From [Scytonema hofmanni] UTEX 2349 (GTDB lineage: Bacteria > Cyanobacteriota > Cyanobacteriia > Cyanobacteriales > Nostocaceae), in contig NZ_KK073768.1 in assembly GCF_000582685.1 (NCBI RefSeq), positions 1,778,189 to 1,842,188 on the forward strand: a stretch of 64,000 bases of DNA. Direction: 5' to 3'. The position numbers were made by a program, and so were the translations under genes. The notes beneath the pieces are model-generated. The model was not told the origin of the DNA, did no database searches, and saw only the letters and a list, made by a program, of their open reading frames with translations. Each line of letters begins with the position of its first letter. Position 1 is the first letter of the stretch. Below, in pieces: positions 26,310-35,071 of this stretch.

Positions 26310-26394
26310 GAGTCCTATATAAAACCCAAAACTTTGTAGAGACGTAGCATTGCTACGTCTCTAGGTGTATTCGATTAGAGCGAAATCTGCTGTA
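26310..26394. repeat. MITE family A, partial copy
   Basis: It has the tataaaaccc core, the palindrome gtagagacgtagca/tgctacgtctcta (26336-26363), and an intact right end attagagcgaaatctgctgta. The left CAGCAG end is replaced by a family B-like end (gagtcctata). Confidence 0.65.
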
Positions 26395-26406
26395 ACTCTT
26401 AACTTA

Positions 26407-26504
26407 AATAGGACTTACGCACTCAGTCACGAGAAAACAAGACTTTGAGATTGCTTCCTTGCGTCGCAATGACGGAAATACCTAGTCCATCCGTAAGTCC
26501 TATT
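26407..26504. repeat. MITE family B, 98 bp with 13-bp perfect inverted ends
   Basis: Ends aataggacttacg and cgtaagtcctatt are perfect inverted repeats. It stops at the 3' edge of the rnhB gene. A related arm is found at 22660-22698. Confidence 0.75.
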
Positions 26505-27156
26505 AAAGCTGAATTTGGCAAGGACGAAATGAGCGACGATGCAAGGCAGAAGCACCATAGTGTTGCAGCGCTGTTAGATGTCGCTGGCTACCATAACCCT
26601 TATTCCGCTCTAAGTCATACATAGGATATTTTGATGCCAGACGCACCACCAAGTCGTCACGCCACACTTTCGCAACAATGCTAGCACTTGCTATGGTAAG
26701 CGATCGCTCGTCACCTTTGACTATTGTTTGTTGCGGCATTAACAAGCCTTTCACCAACTGATTGCCATCAATTAAGCAAAGTGCAGGCTGTACTTTCAAC
26801 TTCAACACTGCCCGCTTCATCGCTAAAAGTGTTGCGTGCAGAATGTTTATAGAGTCAATTTCGGCTATTGTTGCAAAACCGATTTTCCAGTCTATCGCTA
26901 ATGCACAAATTTGCTGCGCTAACTGAATTCTCCGAGAACTAGACAGCTTTTTACTATCTTTAATTTTAGCCGCCATCAGAACGGGCATTGCGCTTTCTGG
27001 TAGGATAACTGCTGCCGCAACTACAGGACCAAATAGCGCACCCCGTCCCACTTCATCTACACCTGCAATCAACCCTTGTTGAATGTCCCAATAGCCAGAC
27101 AATTCCAGCCAAATCGATTCTTCTAGAGAAGCGACAGCTTGCTTTTTCTGTACCAT
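26503..27156 (-). CDS. rnhB: Ribonuclease HII
   Basis: 217 residues. The N-terminal GVDEVGRGALFGPVVAAAVIL contains the Asp-Glu metal ligands and the GRG motif. Further acidic residues appear in LIDGNQ and near SIVAKVWRDDL. The enzyme cuts the RNA strand of RNA-DNA hybrids and single ribonucleotides in DNA. It lies 15 bp downstream of rne on the same strand, so the two are surely co-transcribed, as in many cyanobacteria. Confidence 0.95.
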   Translation of the reverse strand: MVQKKQAVASLEESIWLELSGYWDIQQGLIAGVDEVGRGALFGPVVAAAVILPESAMPVLMAAKIKDSKKLSSSRRIQLAQQICALAIDWKIGFATIAEIDSINILHATLLAMKRAVLKLKVQPALCLIDGNQLVKGLLMPQQTIVKGDERSLTIASASIVAKVWRDDLVVRLASKYPMYDLERNKGYGSQRHLTALQHYGASALHRRSFRPCQIQL

Positions 27157-27171
27157 TACAAAACTTAACTT

Positions 27172-29310
27172 TTACCCATCGTTAGACGCATCGAGATCCA
27201 TAGAACCCCGACGACGACGACGACGTTTGTCAACAGGAGCGCTGTTAACTTCAGTTTCATCGGCATTCGCGGCAAAACCCGATGGCTCAGTTACATTCTC
27301 AGTAAACAATTCCAGTTGTGGTTGTGGTTCTGGTTCTGGTTCTACTTTTGGCTCAACCTTCTTAATTGGAGTTACTCCAAGATTTACTCTTTCGGGAATA
27401 TTTACTCTTTCCGGAGCAGTGGATTCGGAAATATTTACTCTTTCCGGAGTGCTTACTTCTGAGGTGAATTCGGTCGGTGTAGCCGGAGTTTGTCCTGGTG
27501 GAGTGACGTTAATAATCACAGACTTGGGATTTTTGACTTCCCGATTCAAGCGCACCAAAGGAGAAATTCCCATCAAAGCAAAAACATCCTGTTCCTGAGA
27601 TGACATTTCTACAGAAACAATCTCCGGTGGTTCTACCACTGGTTTGACTGGTTCACCTTTAGTGATTTTTATCCGCTCTGTTCTATCAGTCCAAGGAGCT
27701 TTGCTAATGCTGGGTAAAGATATTTCTGGAGTTACTGGTGCTTCCGGTTCGTCATCAATTTCTAACTCGGAATCGTTGACAAAAGACAGGGGATTGCCAA
27801 TAACCCGTGGCTCTTCTTTGCCGTTTCCTCCATTTATACTAATTCGACGACGCCTGCGAACACCACCACCACGCTTGTTATCTCCTATTTCTTGATAACT
27901 GGGATGATTTAGATTCATCGAATTCAATTCCGGGTCAGCATCTAACCCTTCATTAAATCCGTCGTAGTTTTCCCGTCGTTCTGTGATGTTGGTTGTTGCT
28001 AAACGCGGTTCTCTATGGGGCACAGATACAAAACGGTCTGGTAATTCTGCTGGTGTTGGCAATCTGTTTTCAGTTTCTCCCGGCAGATGTACTATATGCC
28101 CTAAACCGCCACAGGTAGGACAAGTTTGACCAAACAATTCGTAGATGTTTTGTCCTTGACGTTTGCGGGTAAGTTCTACTAAGCCTAGTTCGGTTAGTTG
28201 AGCAATTTGCGGACGAGCTTTGTCTGCTTTGAGAGATTTGTTAAAATGTTCTAGGACTTGCAATTGATCGCGCCGCGATTCCATATCAATAAAATCGACG
28301 ACTATCACCCCAGCAACATTCCGCAGACGTAGTTGGCGGGCAATTTCGGTTGCGGCTTCGCAGTTCGTCCACAAAACGGTTTCTCTGGCTGTTGCCGATC
28401 GCGTAAATGAACCTGAGTTGACATCTATCACCGTTAATGCTTCTGTTGGCTCGATGATGATGTAACCTCCAGAAGGCAGGTCTACTCTTGGTTTGAGAGC
28501 TTCGCGAATGGCGGCATTAATCCGGAAGTATTCTAATATTCCAGAGCGATCGCGATGATGGTCAATCAACAATCCTTGTGGTGTCTGCCCACCACTCCAG
28601 TTTTGCAAATACTGCTTTACTCGCTTCAAACCAGTACTCGAATCTACCACAATTCGATTTACATCCGCACCATACATATCTCGCAGCACGCGCTGAATAA
28701 AATCATCGTCTCGATTTAACAGTGCTGGAGCGCGGGTAGATTGAGCTTCATGTTGGATTGCTTCCCATTGCTTTTGCAGCACTTCTAAATCTTCGATAAC
28801 CGCTTCTTCTGGCTTGCCTTCGGCTTCGGTGCGAACTAACAAACCCATTCCTGCGGGTTTAATTAAAATCGCTAACGCTCGCAAGCGATTGCGCTCGCTT
28901 TCACTCTTAATCCGACGCGATAAATTTACGCCTCGTCCATAAGGCATCAACACTACATACCGTCCCGGCAAGGTGATATTACCTGTGAGCCTTGGTCCTT
29001 TAGTCCCTGTTGGCTCTTTCATTACTTGCACCAACACTTTTTGCTGTGGTGTCAGTAGTTCTGTAATTGCAGCTGCGGTACGCTTCAGCTTTAAGGGTCC
29101 CAAATCAGTTACATGAATAAAGCCGTTACGCTCCGGGTCTCCTATATTGACAAAAGCCGCATCTATCCCAGGTAATACATTTTCTACCACACCTAAATAA
29201 ATATCACCTATTTGGTGATGACCGGTGGCAACTACGAGTTCTTGTATTTGATCTTCGGAAAATACCGCAGCAATCTGATGCTGTTCCGCGATTATAATTT
29301 GTTTTGGCAT
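27172..29310 (-). CDS. rne: Ribonuclease E/G
   Basis: 712 residues. The S1 RNA-binding region (about 35-120; GDIYLGVVENVLPGIDAAFVNIG) precedes the DNase I-like catalytic part with metal aspartates in TVIDVNSG and VDFIDM. The Zn-link CPTCGG lies near 408. The C-terminal tail is non-catalytic and Pro/Glu/Val-rich, with a repeated PERVNI motif, and ends in an arginine run (KRRRRRRGSMD). In Anabaena a similar arginine-rich tail binds polynucleotide phosphorylase, so a compact degradosome is likely. It starts the mRNA decay of many transcripts and is followed closely by rnhB. Confidence 0.95.
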   Translation of the reverse strand: MPKQIIIAEQHQIAAVFSEDQIQELVVATGHHQIGDIYLGVVENVLPGIDAAFVNIGDPERNGFIHVTDLGPLKLKRTAAAITELLTPQQKVLVQVMKEPTGTKGPRLTGNITLPGRYVVLMPYGRGVNLSRRIKSESERNRLRALAILIKPAGMGLLVRTEAEGKPEEAVIEDLEVLQKQWEAIQHEAQSTRAPALLNRDDDFIQRVLRDMYGADVNRIVVDSSTGLKRVKQYLQNWSGGQTPQGLLIDHHRDRSGILEYFRINAAIREALKPRVDLPSGGYIIIEPTEALTVIDVNSGSFTRSATARETVLWTNCEAATEIARQLRLRNVAGVIVVDFIDMESRRDQLQVLEHFNKSLKADKARPQIAQLTELGLVELTRKRQGQNIYELFGQTCPTCGGLGHIVHLPGETENRLPTPAELPDRFVSVPHREPRLATTNITERRENYDGFNEGLDADPELNSMNLNHPSYQEIGDNKRGGGVRRRRRISINGGNGKEEPRVIGNPLSFVNDSELEIDDEPEAPVTPEISLPSISKAPWTDRTERIKITKGEPVKPVVEPPEIVSVEMSSQEQDVFALMGISPLVRLNREVKNPKSVIINVTPPGQTPATPTEFTSEVSTPERVNISESTAPERVNIPERVNLGVTPIKKVEPKVEPEPEPQPQLELFTENVTEPSGFAANADETEVNSAPVDKRRRRRRGSMDLDASNDG

Positions 29311-29870
29311 TCAATTTCCTCGAATATTGGCAGCACAAATAGTTCTGGAGTCGGGTTATACCTCTGTCCTCTGCCAGCCCAAAAATGCGCTGCTGATAAT
29401 AAATATTGCGAATTTCGGCTCAAAGTAAAAGAGCGATTGACTAGGGAGTTGCGTTTAATAGCCTGATTATTCCAGAACGGCAGCATATTGTTGTAAGCAA
29501 TTAAATCAACCGTCCGTGATTGATTTTTGATGCATCGCCATTACCACCTGGGGTTTAGGCATTCAGCAATTGTTTGAAAAACCATAGAGTCAGAGTTACT
29601 GACAAAGGCTGTTAGGGAATTGCTGATTCAAGCGCGAATAGCTATAAAAGAGTGTCTTCTTTAATCTGCCTCAGCAAGTCTGGGATAAAATCCTAGAAGT
29701 TGCACTTCTTTTATCTTTGCTTTCGCCCCCGGATTATCAGGGTGGTGAACCAAATCGCTCAATGCAGCGCCAGAAATTCTCTTCATCTAATTCTAACGCA
29801 ACCTTGCTAAAAATCAATTCCCACAATCTACTCTCTGAGGGCAACTACTAGCAAGTTGCCCCCATAGGGA
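29311..29870. other. Region upstream of rne
   Basis: 560 bp with no convincing gene; a 64-codon minus frame (29292-29486) overlaps the rne start and has no recognisable features. A long untranslated leader is known for rne in other bacteria and may be used for autoregulation; that is inference here. Confidence 0.4.
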
Positions 29871-32591
29871 TTATACTCCCAAAATTAGTTGATTTCGGTG
29901 GATGTGCAGCAATTGAAATTCTACACTTGCTATTTGTTCTAGCATAAACAGGATTTGTTCAGGACGCAATAGCGTACCATCATTACGACAGCTACCCACA
30001 TAGCGCAGGATAGCAGTAGATTCTAGGAGTTGCGTTTTAGTTTCTAATAATTCTATATCGAATAGGCGATCGCGCAGATTTATCACATTAGTCTTGCCTG
30101 ACTTAGTTTTGTGCTCGTACCAAATCTCATTTGTTGTTTTGATTGTATCAATTAACTCTTGCCATTTTGCCGATGGCATCTCTTCAAATACAGCCACGGT
30201 AATCAAATACTCCGCAGCCTCCAAAAGTTGGGTAGCGGCACTAGCTTTTAAATCCAGTTCTTCCACATTATATACAGGTATGTCTGTGGGTAAAGCATCA
30301 GCTAACTGTTGGCGGAAAGCTTCTGCTTCAACTACTTGATTTAACTCAAAATCGACAATTTCACCACTGCTGCTAGCTCCCAATGCCAAGGCATTTGCTA
30401 AAGAAATGCGTGGCATCGGATGAAAACCACCAGTAAAAGAAATTGGCAATCCTGCACGTCGCAAGGCTCTATCAAACAAACGAAGTAAATCCAAGTGACT
30501 TACTAAAGCCATATCACCCTGCTTGCCAAACCGAACGCGCAGCCGTTGTGCCCTAGTGGTGTTGGGAACAAACTCGCCAGCAAATTTCGGGATTGCTGCT
30601 GGGGGTATTACTATATTATGTCCGAAATCGGTGCCGCAAACACCACAATGGGAACAACCATCAAAAGAACAATCAGGAACAATTGCAGCATCTATTGCGC
30701 GTTGCAAATCTTCCTTCAGCCACTTTTTGTCAATTCCCGTGTCGATGTGGTCCCAAGGGAGGGGCATGTCGAGGGAGTGGGGGAGGGGGGGAGTGGGGGA
30801 GATGGGGAGATGGGGGGAGTGGGGGAGTGGGGGAGGGGGGGAAAGATGTTTCCCATGTTCTATGTGTCTCCCTGTCTCCTTGTCTCCTTGTCTCCTTGTC
30901 TCCAAGGAGTCCTCCAAGGAGTCCTCAAACAAATTCCATTCGCCGTTTTCAATTTGGCGGTATTTCCACATCTTACCAGCTTGGGCGATCGCAACTTCCC
31001 AAGCTTGAAAAGCTTGCTCTACATTGTCATACCAGGAATCCATTCCTGCACCCAATTCCCAAGCGCGACGGACTACTTTAGATAAAGTGCGATCGCCTCG
31101 TCCAATAAAGTCCTCCATTGCCGAAATTCGCACATCGGTGAAGTTCACCTTTACGGCTTTGATTCGGCGAAATTCTTGCCGTAATAAATTTTGCTTGCGC
31201 TTAAATTCGGCGGTAGAAACTGAATGCCATTGAAACGGCGTATGCGGCTTAGGGGTAAAGTTAGAAATTGTCAAGTTAAAATTTAAAGTTTTTCTCCCCT
31301 TTGCCCAACATTCTCGCTTTAGCCAGCTGACTGTTTCGGCTATGCCTATAACATCGGCATCGGTTTCACCCGGTAAGCCAATCATAAAGTATAGCTTGAT
31401 TTTATTCCAACCTTGCTCACTCGCTGTTTTCACACCGCGCAGCAATTCTTCGTTAGTCAAACCTTTATTTACAATGTCCCGCATTCGCTGGGTTCCCGCT
31501 TCTGGGGCGAAGGTTAGACCACCTTTACGCGTACCGCCGAGGATATTGGCGATATTTTCATCAAATCTGTCTACCCGTTGGCTGGGTAGAGTCAAAGAAA
31601 TATTCTCATCTTTTAAGCGATTTTTGATTTCCATCCCCACTGCTGGCAGGGACAAATAATCGGAACAACTCAAGGATAAAAGAGAAAACTCATTATAACC
31701 AGTTTCCCGCATTCCTTTGGTTATTGCTTCTACCACTTTGTCTGGTTCTACATCCCGCGCCGGTCGGGTAAGCATTCCTGGTTGACAAAAGCGACAACCG
31801 CGAGTACAGCCGCGTCGAATTTCAATTGTCAGGCGATCGTGTACCGTTTCCATATAAGGAACCAGCCCGGTAGAATATGCGGGTATGGGAGTCGCTACGC
31901 GTCGCAAAATTCGTTTTGGCACATCTGGGCGCAAAGGATGAACTGAGCCATCTTCTGCCATGTAGTAAAATTGGGGAACGTATACACCTGGTATCTGTGC
32001 CAAGTCTAGCAATAACTCTTCTCGGCTTAAGCTAGATGCTTTACCTTCTGCCAACACCAAGTTAATTTCTGGTAATAGTTCTTCGCCATCGCCCAAAGCA
32101 ATAAAATCGAAGAAATCGGCGTAAGGTTCCGGATTCGATGTTGCCGTTTGTCCCCCTGCGAAAATTAAAGGATAATTTCCCTCTAACCTTTCAAGCCATG
32201 TAAGGGGAATCCCTGCCAAATCCAACATTTCTAGGATATTGGTTGCACCCAGTTCATAACTGAGGCTAAAACCGAGAATGTCGAAATCAGTTAGCGATCG
32301 CTTTGATTCTACTGCAAACAGCGGTGTATGCGTTGCTCGTAGTTTGACTGCCAGGTCTGGTGCTGGGAGGTAAGCGCGATCGCATAACGAGCGCGGCTGG
32401 GCATTCAAAATGTTATAGAGGATGATATGTCCTAAATTGGATGCGCCGACTTCATACACTTCTGGATAAGTTAATACCCAACGTGTTGTCGCCGTATCCC
32501 AAGGCTTATGTACTGCACCCAGTTCGTTACCGAGATAACGAGCTGGCTTTAAAATATCCGATGTAATTAATTTTTCAACTGGAACAGCCAC
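29871..32591 (-). CDS. B12-binding-type radical SAM protein with C-terminal DUF2344 domain
   Basis: 906 residues. The N-terminal part (1-245) is the cobalamin-binding-like domain of the YgiQ/TIGR03960 type. The radical-SAM core has C262-TRG-C266-RF-C269 as the [4Fe-4S] ligands. The C-terminal quarter (about 680-900; RLRVRFGKQGDMALVSHLDLLRLFDRALRRAGLPI) matches the DUF2344/TIGR03936 domain. In other bacteria this fusion precedes RNase E/G, as it does here. The reaction is unknown; an rRNA, ribosome or RNase G role has been suggested by context only. A low-complexity loop (HLSPPPPLPHSPHLPISPTP) encoded by repeat DNA interrupts it near residue 590. Confidence 0.88.
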   Translation of the reverse strand: MAVPVEKLITSDILKPARYLGNELGAVHKPWDTATTRWVLTYPEVYEVGASNLGHIILYNILNAQPRSLCDRAYLPAPDLAVKLRATHTPLFAVESKRSLTDFDILGFSLSYELGATNILEMLDLAGIPLTWLERLEGNYPLIFAGGQTATSNPEPYADFFDFIALGDGEELLPEINLVLAEGKASSLSREELLLDLAQIPGVYVPQFYYMAEDGSVHPLRPDVPKRILRRVATPIPAYSTGLVPYMETVHDRLTIEIRRGCTRGCRFCQPGMLTRPARDVEPDKVVEAITKGMRETGYNEFSLLSLSCSDYLSLPAVGMEIKNRLKDENISLTLPSQRVDRFDENIANILGGTRKGGLTFAPEAGTQRMRDIVNKGLTNEELLRGVKTASEQGWNKIKLYFMIGLPGETDADVIGIAETVSWLKRECWAKGRKTLNFNLTISNFTPKPHTPFQWHSVSTAEFKRKQNLLRQEFRRIKAVKVNFTDVRISAMEDFIGRGDRTLSKVVRRAWELGAGMDSWYDNVEQAFQAWEVAIAQAGKMWKYRQIENGEWNLFEDSLEDSLETRRQGDKETGRHIEHGKHLSPPPPLPHSPHLPISPTPPLPHSLDMPLPWDHIDTGIDKKWLKEDLQRAIDAAIVPDCSFDGCSHCGVCGTDFGHNIVIPPAAIPKFAGEFVPNTTRAQRLRVRFGKQGDMALVSHLDLLRLFDRALRRAGLPISFTGGFHPMPRISLANALALGASSSGEIVDFELNQVVEAEAFRQQLADALPTDIPVYNVEELDLKASAATQLLEAAEYLITVAVFEEMPSAKWQELIDTIKTTNEIWYEHKTKSGKTNVINLRDRLFDIELLETKTQLLESTAILRYVGSCRNDGTLLRPEQILFMLEQIASVEFQLLHIHRNQLILGV
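30765..30925. repeat. STRR-like low-complexity block inside the radical SAM gene
   Basis: gggggagtggggga units (30775-30842) and ctccttgtctc units (30869-30903) with flanking gga-gtc-ctc-caa repeats. The block is in frame and codes for about 50 extra residues between conserved segments ENGEWNLFEDS and WDHIDTGIDKKWL. Confidence 0.8.
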
Positions 32592-32740
32592 TGTGCTATC
32601 TTCTAGCTACTTGAATTCTTATGCTCACATCCAACCTTAGCATTGATTAGGTTTCTCAACATCGCTTGTTTAAAATTAAAACTGTTTTACTTAAATAGAC
32701 ATCCACCGACGAATTTAATGATCCGTTACCTGAAACCCCT

Positions 32741-32766
32741 ACAGACGTTACATGTAACGTCTCTAC
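32741..32766. repeat. Dispersed palindrome (variant)
   Basis: acagacgttacatgtaacgt followed by ctctac: a member of the gtagagacgt palindrome family, here centred on acatgt. Confidence 0.7.
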
Positions 32767-32875
32767 ATTCATTTTCACGTCGGGGTAGATGTGAAGTGGG
32801 ATTTTTTGCCACACACATTATGTTGTCTACCTTCAGCTTCAGCATTCTCCGTTTTGATTTAAGTCAGACTGCTGG

Positions 32876-33196
32876 CTACTGTGTCATACCTTCAATTATT
32901 TCAAAAACTTCATCAAGTTGCGTTAATTCAAATATAATTTTTATTGCCGGTGATACATCGCAAAGGCTAAAACGCCGTCCTAAACTTTGAGCTAGCTTCA
33001 ACGCCGAAACTAAAGCCATCAAACCGGCGCTGTCTAAAGATTCTACTGCTGCAAAATCTACAACCAAGATAGAAATATCATTTTGCCTCAAAGCTGCCGT
33101 CAAGTCTCGCTCAAATTCTAAGGCGTTTGCGGCATTTAAGCAGCTTTGGGGACGAATAATAGCAATTTTTGGAGATTCTTCAAGTACAGCTTGCAT
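32876..33196 (-). CDS. STAS-domain anti-sigma factor antagonist-like protein
   Basis: 106 residues forming one STAS domain. The segment AVESLDSAGLMALVSAL holds the D-S-x-G motif whose Ser is phosphorylated in SpoIIAA-type antagonists. No kinase or phosphatase partner gene is nearby. It probably acts in a partner-switching pathway that releases a sigma factor or another regulator. Confidence 0.88.
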   Translation of the reverse strand: MQAVLEESPKIAIIRPQSCLNAANALEFERDLTAALRQNDISILVVDFAAVESLDSAGLMALVSALKLAQSLGRRFSLCDVSPAIKIIFELTQLDEVFEIIEGMTQ

Positions 33197-33557
33197 TGTT
33201 AGATCCTATTAAAATTATTCAACTGTGAAGATAGATGTATTTGACCATAATCTTTTTTGTCTGACATCGACCATTCGTATTACTTCTCTTTGCTGAATCT
33301 TTATTTCCAGAGCCTATATCTTTAAAGATTGTCATAACTGTCTCAAAAACAGTATTTAAATATACAAATTTTTTACCCTACTTAAAAAACAATCAACATA
33401 GACAGTCTTAGGGTAGATGACTCATCTGTCGTTATGTCTATATACCTTTGTCAACCAATGAGTCAAACTGATTGAAGCAAGATTCAATTATCTGTGTATG
33501 TCTGTTTTCCCATTGGCAGATGCCTGATTGAATGGCAAACCATCTACCCGATGCTCT

Positions 33558-33573
33558 TGTGATTTAGATCACA
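33558..33573. promoter_or_regulatory. CRP-type binding site, upstream copy
   Basis: TGTGATTTAGATCACA is a perfect TGTGA-N6-TCACA palindrome, the consensus for cAMP receptor proteins including cyanobacterial SyCRP1/AnCrpA. The symmetry extends two bases further on each side. It is about 80 bp before the 64-aa gene. Confidence 0.7.
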
Positions 33574-33580
33574 AGTATAC

Positions 33581-33596
33581 GGTGATTTGGCTCACT
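33581..33596. promoter_or_regulatory. CRP-type binding site, second copy
   Basis: GGTGATTTGGCTCACT keeps GTGA-N6-TCAC. Its centre is 23 bp from the first site. Confidence 0.5.
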
Positions 33597-33653
33597 TTTG
33601 ATACTAGACAATACCTTGGATAATTGGTAACAATTGTAATTGGTTTATTGTAT

Positions 33654-33848
33654 ATGAGAACTCAGTACGGTATTCGTAAATTAGTAGAAAGAGCGCTTTT
33701 TATTAAAAAATTAACTCCAGAAATTGAAAACGAAATCAATTCGGAACTGACTCAAATGGGTTACATTTCCGATGTTGATTATGAAGCTTTAGAACTCTTA
33801 ATGTCAGAGATGGATGCAGGTAGAATTAAGTTGGTTCCTAGCCTTTAA
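33654..33848 (+). CDS. Small conserved-type hypothetical protein
   Basis: 64 residues from the ATG at 33654; an in-frame TTG ten codons upstream is less likely. The sequence (MRTQYGIRKLVERALFIKKLTPEIENEINSEL ... EALELLMSEMDAGRIKLVP) is mostly helical, charged and cytosolic. Similar small proteins are, from memory, common in Nostocales, but no function is known. Two tandem CRP-like sites upstream suggest control by cAMP. Confidence 0.7.
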   Translation: MRTQYGIRKLVERALFIKKLTPEIENEINSELTQMGYISDVDYEALELLMSEMDAGRIKLVPSL

Positions 33849-34152
33849 TCCTAATTTTGATTGAGAAGTTTAAATAATTGTTGAATACATTAAGTTAATT
33901 TGCATTTTGTAACTAAATTGTCTTTATTTATAGATACTTTTGTAGTAGAGGCAGTGCAGGAATATTGACAATACCACTGCTGAGATTTTTCTACTAAGTA
34001 GACAAGATGATTTTTTGGCATAACTTAAAGTGTGAAAACAATGCTTCGATATTTTTTTTCATGATTTCAGTAGTTAATTGCCATGCATAATATTACTCAC
34101 TTCTAGGCGATCGCCGGCGCTGAAAATTATGCAACGCGAGAAAAAAATTCCT
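33849..34152. other. Convergent intergenic region
   Basis: 304 bp of AT-rich sequence between two convergent genes. No hairpin with a T-run or coding frame stands out. Confidence 0.4.
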
Positions 34153-34512
34153 TTAATCTTTATTTTCTGGTTTTTCTGGGTGCGCTTGCCAAAAAAAGTG
34201 CAAAAATTGATTGAGTTGCTGTTTAGCATCTGAATCAAGCTCATGTTTTGGTTCTTTGGCAAAAATTTCACTTAACAGCGTAATAACTTCTGTGTCTAAG
34301 GCTGGTTGAAATAAATTTATTGACCAAAGCAGGTCAGAAGCATCTCGCAGGTCAGTTATTATCGGTGGTTCTTCAATGAAAGCAACTAACAGCAAAGGAC
34401 GCACCCAGCACAACTGACGGGAAACCACAACTTGAATCACTTCTGCATACAGGCGTTTTGTGTCATGCTCTAAAGATACAATTTGCCCTGGTTGAAATTG
34501 GTTAATGTCCAT
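34153..34512 (-). CDS. Cyanobacterial hypothetical protein
   Basis: 119 residues from the ATG at 34512, where MDINQFQPGQIVSLEHDTKRLYAEVIQVV begins a folded-looking domain; the frame is open 43 codons upstream but that part reads like intergenic sequence. The start suggests a small beta-barrel module (PGQIVSLEHD...LYAEVIQVV...CWVRPLLL), followed by a helical C-terminus. Function unknown. It is divergent from clpS. Confidence 0.65.
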   Translation of the reverse strand: MDINQFQPGQIVSLEHDTKRLYAEVIQVVVSRQLCWVRPLLLVAFIEEPPIITDLRDASDLLWSINLFQPALDTEVITLLSEIFAKEPKHELDSDAKQQLNQFLHFFWQAHPEKPENKD

Positions 34513-34768
34513 AATTACGTTATAAGGTAGCGGCAACGATTGTATTGCTCCTTTCTTTATTTTAAGAGGGTGAAAGTGTGGTATCCTAGTAAAACGCTGC
34601 AAAAGTAGTGAATGATCAAACCAGGCAAAGACTTGATGCAATTATCAAACCTAAGCAGCAAAAGTTTTTCATGACCATTTATTTGCTTTTGTATAAGATA
34701 GAATAGGTAAATAACTGTAAAGCGATCGCGCTTACAGAGACTTTGTAGTAGATAAAGAGCAAATAGCC

Positions 34769-35050
34769 GTGTCAGTCGAAACCATTGAGAAGCGTTCAAC
34801 ATCCCGTAAACTTGCGCCTCAGTATCGCGTTTTGCTCCATAACGATGACTTTAACCCGATGGAGCATGTGGTGAAGGTGCTAATAACCACAGTGCCTAAC
34901 CTGACTCAGCCCCAGGCTGTTAGTATCATGATGGAAGCTCATACGAATGGGTTAGCTTTAGTTATTACTTGTGCTCAGGAACACGCTGAGTTTTATTGTG
35001 AAACCTTGAAAAATCACGGTTTGACCAGCACAATTGAACCTGAGGAATAA
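34769..35050 (+). CDS. clpS: ATP-dependent Clp protease adaptor ClpS
   Basis: 93 residues from a GTG start. The core YRVLLHNDDFNPMEHVVKVL has the conserved N-D-D-x-x-P-M-E-x-V of the N-degron pocket, and AHTNGLALVITC completes the fold. ClpS delivers proteins with destabilising N-terminal residues to the Clp machine and modulates its substrate choice. A CPBP protease gene follows after 21 bp. Confidence 0.93.
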   Translation: MSVETIEKRSTSRKLAPQYRVLLHNDDFNPMEHVVKVLITTVPNLTQPQAVSIMMEAHTNGLALVITCAQEHAEFYCETLKNHGLTSTIEPEE

Positions 35051-35071
35051 CAATCAACAGGCAAAACGTTT

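Larger units (their letters stand above)
33197..33653. other. Divergent regulatory region between the STAS and small-protein genes
   Basis: No gene. It contains the two CRP-like palindromes listed separately, close to the plus-strand gene. Confidence 0.6.

Noticed and set aside
29292..29486. 64-codon frame overlapping the rne start
   Set aside because: It overlaps the rne start codon in another frame and has no motif; more likely the rne leader.
30523..31085. Three long plus-strand frames opposite the radical SAM gene
   Set aside because: They arise from the low-complexity block on the opposite strand of a well-conserved gene.
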